Assembly (NCBI GenBank): GCA_029582155.1
Contig: CM055895.1
Location: 15,242,787-15,306,786, forward strand
Source of the DNA: Panopea generosa
Lineage: Eukaryota; Mollusca; Bivalvia; Adapedonta; Hiatellidae
Length of the DNA stretch: 64,000 nt
Direction of reading: 5' to 3'
Part shown: one piece after another, positions 56,207 through 64,000 of the stretch
Layout of the letters: the number at the start of each line of letters is the position of its first letter
How positions within the stretch are numbered: position 1 is the first letter of the stretch
The notes under the pieces: generated by a model
What the model saw: only the letters and a program-made list of their open reading frames with translations
What the model was told of the DNA's origin: nothing
Databases searched by the model: none
Program-made: the position numbers and the translations under genes

Positions 56207-59200
56207 AATATAGAGATAAGACAGTGAAAGGGACGCTCAATCATCCACGACCGGCGATTGTAGCAATTGCATGGCAACCACATTCTACAAGATGGGTTAC
56301 CCTCAAATTTATGAGGAGTTGAAAACTAGGCTATCTGCTGTACTAGCAAACCGCCAAATATAAATGGATGCTATGTACACATTTCGCGGTATTTTATACT
56401 CACCAGCAAAACCTTTAAGTCGGTTACAACAATTTGCATAGCATAAAACGTATATCAAACGTATGAATTAATTCCAGTTCCGGTCAACTAGAATGACGCC
56501 CCTTTCATGATCTAACAACTTTAAAAGGTGTTAACTGTTGTATTATTATTAGGCTCCAAAGTGGCGCAGTGGCATACGCCTTTAACTGTCACTCAGAATG
56601 TCGTATGTTCAAGCCGCGGCGAAGGCGAAAAAGATAAAAATAATATATATATGTTATGACTTTTTCTTATTGAAAATATTAACCCTTTTAAAATAACATA
56701 CATTTTTTATAATATATTACACAGACACAGGATAAAAGTTACTGATATACGTGTATGACAGTAAACATTAATAATAATGATACTGTTGTGTGTTTCTTTA
56801 TTTTACGTTAAACTCCAAGGTTGATTTAAGTTCAATCTACACTGAAGTCCGCACGTTAATCGTATACGTTCTACTGATTAAAAACTCAGGAACGCGTTGT
56901 ACTTAACGACTATTATTATACGTCAAACAAAAAATACAACGTCATATGTTTTAATACGTCAAGTCATAAATTGTTCCAACGTCACACCAGTGTAGGGTAA
57001 GCTCGTGGAGGGTGTGTATGTTGAAAATTCCGTACCCGGTACTAAATACGCGGAAATCCTTGCCCGGTATGCAAGAATCATCAAGCAGTACCCAATGCCA
57101 TTAACATTTTACAGAACTCATGAAAATGTGTCAAATGTTCTCATATGTACAAAGAAACTATGACAATTATATGCATTTTCAACAGAAATAATCTAATGCC
57201 AAACCGATACACACAGATCTAATTTCTTGGGCGCAACAATCTTCCTACCGTCATATAAGTTAGGTCTTAACTACAAGTATAATGGAGAGCGCAATAGTTT
57301 AGGTAGCTCCCAGAACTTCCAAATCCAGCGGTTAGTGTACAAACCCAAAGCGGGCGCATTATATTCTTCGTGATTGTTATTTATGGCGACTGTTATTTTT
57401 ATAAAAGATTTTTGGAGGATAGTGCAAGATTCAGAATACACTCCAGAAGCATCCCTTGTTCTTTTGCCCCACATGCGCGGTGTACAACACCGATTTATGC
57501 GACATATGGGAAATACTTATCAATACCATAACCGGTGATCAAACCCGGGACCCTGGACTACTATTCCAATGACACGACCACTGGACTTGGGCGCCACAAT
57601 AACAATAGTAGTGCAATTCACAACAATATATCGGTTATCAACCTAATATAGCAATTTATTACTATTTTGCTAAACAGGCCACTGACTGATTTATTTCACT
57701 GTTATTTATTTCTCAGTCTCCATTTACATTGTTTGGCTCTCAGTCTACATCCACATTGTTTGGCAATCAATCGTCATCTACATTGTTTGGCTCGCAGTCT
57801 CCATCTACATTGCATGGCCTTTCGTCTACATCTACATTGTTTGGCTCTCAGTCAATAAAAAACTTTAGGATAAAGAAAACTTAATTTAGCAGGAAATACT
57901 GAAATCAGACCAGTATAATAAAAGCTAGAGTGTTAGAATAACCATTTGCCAAACATTGAACTCCACAGTAAATATGGACTCAAACGTGTTTGTTCAAACA
58001 CAAGATAATGAGGTTACTTTATTAGGCATATGAAAGATAGAGAGAGACAGTAAAAGGCGCTCAATCATCCGCGACCGGCGATTGTAGCAATTGTAAAACA
58101 ACAACATTCCACTAGATTTAGTGAGGATTTCAAAGCTAGGCTATTTGCTGTACTAGCTAACCGCAAACATATATTGATGCCGTCATTTTCTTTGGACAAT
58201 TACTATATCTAAGTGAACACTACACTGCGTACTACTTTGGCAAACAATGCCACATGCTCAGTGTACATCTACATAGTTTGGCTATCAGTTTTCATCTACA
58301 TTGTTTGACTCTCAGTCTCCATATACATTGTTTGACACTTAGTCTACATCCACATCTATAAAGTTTGGCTCTCAGTCTCTATGTACATTGTCTGTCTCTC
58401 AGTCTCCGTCTATATTGTTTGGCTCTCAGTCTCTGTCTACATTGTTAGGCTCTCCGTCTATATCGATATTGTTTGACTCTCAATCTCCATGTACATTGTT
58501 TCGCTCTCAGAAACAATCTACATTGCTAGACACTCAGTCACCATCTACATTGTTTCGCTCTCAGTCTCAATATACGTTGTTTGAACTCTCAGTCTAACCA
58601 TCTACATTGCTAAGTCACCATCTACATTGTTTCGCTCTCAGTCTCAATATACGTTGTTTGACTCTCAGTCACAATCTACATTGTTTCGCTCTCCGTCTAC
58701 ATCTGCATTGTTTGGCTCTCTTGGATCTCAATCTCCATGTACATTGTTTGTCTCCCAGTTTCCGTCTATATTGTTTGGCTCCCAGAAACCATCTACATTG
58801 CTAGACACTCAGTCTCCATCTACATTGTTTCGCTCTCTTAGTCTCAATATACGTTGTTTGACTCTCAGTCATAATCTACATTGTTTGGCTCTCCGTCTAC
58901 ATCTGCATTGTTTGGCTCTTAATCTCCATCTACATAGGTTGGATCTCAGTCTCCATGAGCATTGTTTGTCTCCCAGTTTCCGTCTATATTGTTTGACTCT
59001 CAAACTCTATCTACATTGTTTGACTCTCCGTCTACATCTGCATTGTTTGGCTTTCAATCTCTATCTACATAGGTTGGATCTCAATCTCCATGTACATTGT
59101 TTGTCTCTCAGTGTCCGTCTATATTGTTTGGCTGTCAGTCTCTATCTACATTGTTTGGCTCTCAGTCTACATCTACATAGTTTGGCTATCAGCCTCACTG

Positions 59201-59857
59201 TAATTGTTTGTCTCTCAGTCTCCGTCTACATTGTTTGGCTCTCAATATCCATCTACATTGTTTGGCTCTCAGTCTACACCTACAGAGTTTGGCAATCAGC
59301 CTTCATCTACATTGTTTGGCTATCAGTCTCCATGTACATTGTTTGACTCTCAGACTCCATCTACATTGTTTTATGCTCAGTCTCCTTCTACATTGTTTGG
59401 CTCTCAGTCTCAATATGTATTGTTTTGATCTCAGTCTCCATGTACATTGTTTGGCTCTGTGTCTACATCTGCATTGTTTAGCTCTCAATCTCCGTCTATA
59501 TTGTTTGGCTCTGAATCTCCATCTACATCGTTTTGCTCTCAGTCTACATCTACAGAGTTTGGCTCTCAGTCTCCATGTACATTGTTTGTCTCTCAGTCCC
59601 CGTCTATACTGTTTGGCTCTCAGTCTCTAACTGAATTGTTTGGCTCTCCGTCTACATAGATATTGTTTGGCTCTCACTCTCCATGTACATTGTTTGGCTC
59701 TCAGTCAGCATCTTCATTGACTCTCAGTAAATAAAGAAAGAAATTTAGCAGAAAATACTGAAATAAGGCCAGTGTTAGAATAACCAGTTACCAAAATTTG
59801 GACTCAAACCGGTTTCTTCAAACACAAGAAAAGGGTGTTACTTTATTAGACAGAAGA
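56207..59857. repeat. Macrosatellite unit 7 (3651 bp)
   Basis: Empty TTAA site at 57267-57270, surrounded by a cluster of private changes (57158-57286). Block B at 58257-59727 carries an extra stretch near 58583-58620 that shifts the repeat frame. Confidence 0.95.
58257..59727. repeat. 27-bp minisatellite block B, unit 7
   Basis: 1471 bp. It looks like unit 6 plus a duplicated segment of about 77 bp near 58583-58660 with non-27 junctions. Confidence 0.9.
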
Positions 59858-62800
59858 AATATAGAGATAAGACAGTGAAAGGGACGCTCAATCATCCACG
59901 ACCGGCGATTGTAGCAATTGCATGGCAACCACATTCTACAAGATGGGTTACCCTCAAATTTATGAGGAGTTGAAAACTAGGCTATCTGCTGTACTAGCAA
60001 ACCGCCAAATATAAATGGATGCTATGTACACATTTCGCGGTATTTTATACTCACCAGCAAAACCTTTAAGTCGGTTACAACAATTTGCATAGCATAAAAC
60101 GTATATCAAACGTATGAATTAATTCCAGTTCCGGTCAACTAGAATGACGCCCCTTTCATGATCTAACAACTTTAAAAGGTGTTAACTGTTGTATTATTAT
60201 TAGGCTCCAAAGTGGCGCAGTGGCATACGCCTTTAACTGTCACTCAGAATGTCGTATGTTCAAGCCGCGGCGAAGGCGAAAAAGATAAAAATAATATATA
60301 TATTTTATGACTTTTTCTTATTGAAAATATTAACCCTTTTAAAATAACATACATTTTTTATAATATATTACACAGACACAGGATAAAAGTTACTGATATA
60401 CGTGTATGACAGTAAACATTAATAATAATGATACTGTTGTGTGTTTCTTTATTTTACGTTAAACTCCAAGGTTGATTTAAGTTCAATCTACACTGAAGTC
60501 CGCACGTTAATCGTATACGTTCTACTGATTAAAAACTCAGGAACGCGTTGTACTTAACGACTATCATTATACGTCAAACAAAAAATACAACGTCATATGT
60601 TTTAATACGTCAAGTCATAAATTGTTCCAACGTCACACCAGTGTAGGGTAAGCTCGTGGAGGGTGTGTATGTTGAAAATTCCGTACCCGGTACTAAATAC
60701 GCGGAAATCCTTGCCCGGTATGCAAGAATCATCAAGCAGTACCCAATGCCATTAACATTTTACAGAACTCATGAAAATGTGTCAAATGTTCTCATATGTA
60801 CAAAGAAATTATGACAAGTATATGCATTTTCAACAGAAATAGATCTAATGCCAAACCGATTTACACAGATCTAATTTCTTGGGCGCAACAATCTTCCTAC
60901 CGTCATATAAGTAAGGTCTTAACTACAAGTATAATGGGGAGCGCAATAGTTTAGGTAGCTCCCAGAACTTCCAAATCCAGCGGTTAGTGTACAAACCCAA
61001 AGCGGGCGCATTATATTCTTCGTGATTGTTATTTATGGCGACTGTTATTTTTATAAAAGATTTTTGGAGGATAGTGCAAGATTCAGAATACACTCCAGAA
61101 GCATCCCTTGTTCTTTTGCCCCACATGCGCGGTGTACAACACCGATTTATGCGACATATGGGAAATACTTATCAATACCATAACCGGTGATCAAACCCGG
61201 GACCCTGGACTACTATTCCAATGACACGACCACTGGACTTGGGCGCCACAATAACAATAGTAGTGCAATTCACAACAATATATCGGTTATCAACCTAATA
61301 TAGCAATTTATTACTATTTTGCTAAACAGGCCACTGACTGATTTATTTCACTGTTATTTATTTCTCAGTCTCCATTTACATTGTTTGGCTCTCAGTCTAC
61401 ATCCACATTGTTTGGCAATCAATCGTCATCTACATTGTTTGGCTCGCAGTCTCCATCTACATTGCATGGCCTTTCGTCTACATCTACATTGTTTGGCTCT
61501 CAGTCAATAAAAAACTTTAGGATAAAGAAAACTTAATTTAGCAGGAAATACTGAAATCAGACCAGTATAATAAAAGCTAGAGTGTTAGAATAACCATTTG
61601 CCAAACATTGAACTCCACAGTAAATATGGACTCAAACGTGTTTGTTCAAACACAAGATAATGAGGTTACTTTATTAGGCATATGAAAGATAGAGAGAGAC
61701 AGTAAAAGGCGCTCAATCATCCGCGACCGGCGATTGTAGCAATTGTAAAACAACAACATTCCACTAGATTTAGTGAGGATTTCAAAGCTAGGCTATTTGC
61801 TGTACTAGCTAACCGCAAACATATATTGATGCCGTCATTTTCTTTGGACAATTACTATATCTAAGTGAACACTACACTGCGTACTACTTTGGCAAACAAT
61901 GCCACATGCTCAGTGTACATCTACATAGTTTGGCTATCAGTTTTCATCTACATTGTTTGACTCTCAGTCTCCATATACATTGTTTGACACTTAGTCTACA
62001 TCCACATCTATAAAGTTTGGCTCTCAGTCTCTATGTACATTGTCTGTCTCTCAGTCTCCGTCTATATTGTTTGGCTCTCAGTCTCTGTCTACATTGTTAG
62101 GCTCTCCGTCTATATCGATATTGTTTGACTCTCAATCTCCATGTACATTGTTTCGCTCTCAGAAACAATCTACATTGCTAGACACTCAGTCACCATCTAC
62201 ATTGTTTCGCTCTCAGTCTCAATATACGTTGTTTGACTCTCAGTCACAATCTACATTGTTTCGCTCTCCGTCTACATCTGCATTGTTTGGCTCTCTTGGA
62301 TCTCAATCTCCATGTACATTGTTTGTCTCCCAGTTTCCGTCTATATTGTTTGGCTCCCAGAAACCATCTACATTGCTAGACACTCAGTCTCCATCTACAT
62401 TGTTTCGCTCTCTTAGTCTCAATATACGTTGTTTGACTCTCAGTCATAATCTACATTGTTTGGCTCTCCGTCTACATCTGCATTGTTTGGCTCTTAATCT
62501 CCATCTACATAGGTTGGATCTCAGTCTCCATGAGCATTGTTTGTCTCCCAGTTTCCGTCTATATTGTTTGACTCTCAAACTCTATCTACATTGTTTGACT
62601 CTCCGTCTACATCTGCATTGTTTGGCTTTCAATCTCTATCTACATAGGTTGGATCTCAATCTCCATGTACATTGTTTGTCTCTCAGTGTCCGTCTATATT
62701 GTTTGGCTGTCAGTCTCTATCTACATTGTTTGGCTCTCAGTCTACATCTACATAGTTTGGCTATCAGCCTCACTGTAATTGTTTGTCTCTCAGTCTCCGT

Positions 62801-63433
62801 CTACATTGTTTGGCTCTCAATATCCATCTACATTGTTTGGCTCTCAGTCTACACCTACAGAGTTTGGCAATCAGCCTTCATCTACATTGTTTGGCTATCA
62901 GTCTCCATGTACATTGTTTGACTCTCAGACTCCATCTACATTGTTTTATGCTCAGTCTCCTTCTACATTGTTTGGCTCTCAGTCTCAATATGTATTGTTT
63001 TGATCTCAGTCTCCATGTACATTGTTTGGCTCTGTGTCTACATCTGCATTGTTTAGCTCTCAATCTCCGTCTATATTGTTTGGCTCTGAATCTCCATCTA
63101 CATCGTTTTGCTCTCAGTCTACATCTACAGAGTTTGGCTCTCAGTCTCCATGTACATTGTTTGTCTCTCAGTCCCCGTCTATACTGTTTGGCTCTCAGTC
63201 TCTAACTGAATTGTTTGGCTCTCCGTCTACATAGATATTGTTTGGCTCTCACTCTCCATGTACATTGTTTGGCTCTCAGTCAGCATCTTCATTGACTCTC
63301 AGTAAATAAAGAAAGAAATTTAGCAGAAAATACTGAAATAAGGCCAGTGTTAGAATAACCAGTTACCAAAATTTGGACTCAAACCGGTTTCTTCAAACAC
63401 AAGAAAAGGGATGTTACTTTATTAGACAGAAGA
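59858..63433. repeat. Macrosatellite unit 8 (3576 bp)
   Basis: Empty TTAA site at 60919-60922. Block B at 61909-63302, the same length as in unit 6 (1394 bp). It looks nearly identical to unit 6. Confidence 0.95.
61909..63302. repeat. 27-bp minisatellite block B, unit 8
   Basis: 1394 bp. Same arrangement as unit 6, with a CCCCGTCTATACTG variant near 63173 shared with unit 7. Confidence 0.9.
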
Positions 63434-64000
63434 AATATAGAGATAAGACAGTGAAAGGGACGCTCAATCATCCACGACCGGCGATTGTAGCAATTGCATG
63501 GCAACCACATTCTACAAGATGGGTTACCCTCAAATTTATGAGGAGTTGAAAACTAGGCTATCTGCTGTACTAGCAAACCGCCAAATATAAATGGATGCTA
63601 TGTACACATTTCGCGGTATTTTATACTCACCAGCAAAACCTTTAAGTCGGTTACAACAATTTGCATAGCATAAAACGTATATCAAACGTATGAATTAATT
63701 CCAGTTCCGGTCAACTAGAATGACGCCCCTTTCATGATCTAACAACTTTAAAAGGTGTTAACTGTTGTATTATTATTAGGCTCCAAAGTGGCGCAGTGGC
63801 ATACGCCTTTAACTGTCACTCAGAATGTCGTATGTTCAAGCCGCGGCGAAGGCGAAAAAGATAAAAATAATATATATATTTTATGACTTTTTCTTATTGA
63901 AAATATTAACCCTTTTAAAATAACATACATTTTTTATAATATATTACACAGACACAGGATAAAAGTTACTGATATACGTGTATGACAGTAAACATTAATA
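63434..64000. repeat. Macrosatellite unit 9, start only
   Basis: The first 567 bp of another unit, including head T1 (about 63779-63854). The array therefore continues beyond the window. Confidence 0.95.

Overview
This is eukaryotic nuclear DNA, most likely from a mollusc and probably a bivalve. The evidence is AT-rich sequence, short exons with GT/AG introns, dense tRNA-derived SINEs, MITE-like elements, intronic minisatellites, and repeat motifs I associate with bivalve genomes (for example GTGACCTTGACC and AAAGGGCCATAACTCTG). I cannot name the species.

Two real protein genes are visible, arranged head to head. On the minus strand, 4410-16457 holds the first eight coding exons (360 codons) of NOL11, a nucleolar U3 snoRNP / SSU-processome protein. 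The rest of the gene lies beyond the left edge. On the plus strand, 16719-23726 holds a complete five-exon gene for the centrosomal/ciliary LisH protein CEP20 (FOPNL/FOR20, 163 aa). The two start codons are 261 bp apart, so they probably share a divergent promoter. All splice phases agree across both reconstructions.

The introns are full of repeats. They include a 44-bp satellite (2002-4010), an 87-bp higher-order minisatellite (1343-1696), a 34-bp array (20815-21880) and four SINEs with perfect 12-13 bp target duplications. They also hold a TTAA-flanked MITE family, a TA-flanked mariner-like MITE, a composite dead LINE (14211-16200) and a near-perfect 33-bp-arm hairpin (17177-17243).

Region 23727-28540 is intergenic. 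It contains a 1.8-kb foldback element (25588-27386) and a 58-60 bp minisatellite whose last unit is split by a 466-bp insertion with a CTATA duplication.

From 28541 to the right edge lies a very homogeneous macrosatellite: eight full units of about 3.6 kb and the start of a ninth. Each unit carries two blocks of a 27-bp minisatellite that is open in all three forward frames, two tRNA-like heads, and an older internal duplication. Units 2 and 4 also carry the same 2902-bp TTAA-flanked DNA transposon, while the other complete units keep the empty TTAA site. I see no convincing protein gene in the array. The array is the most unusual object in the window.
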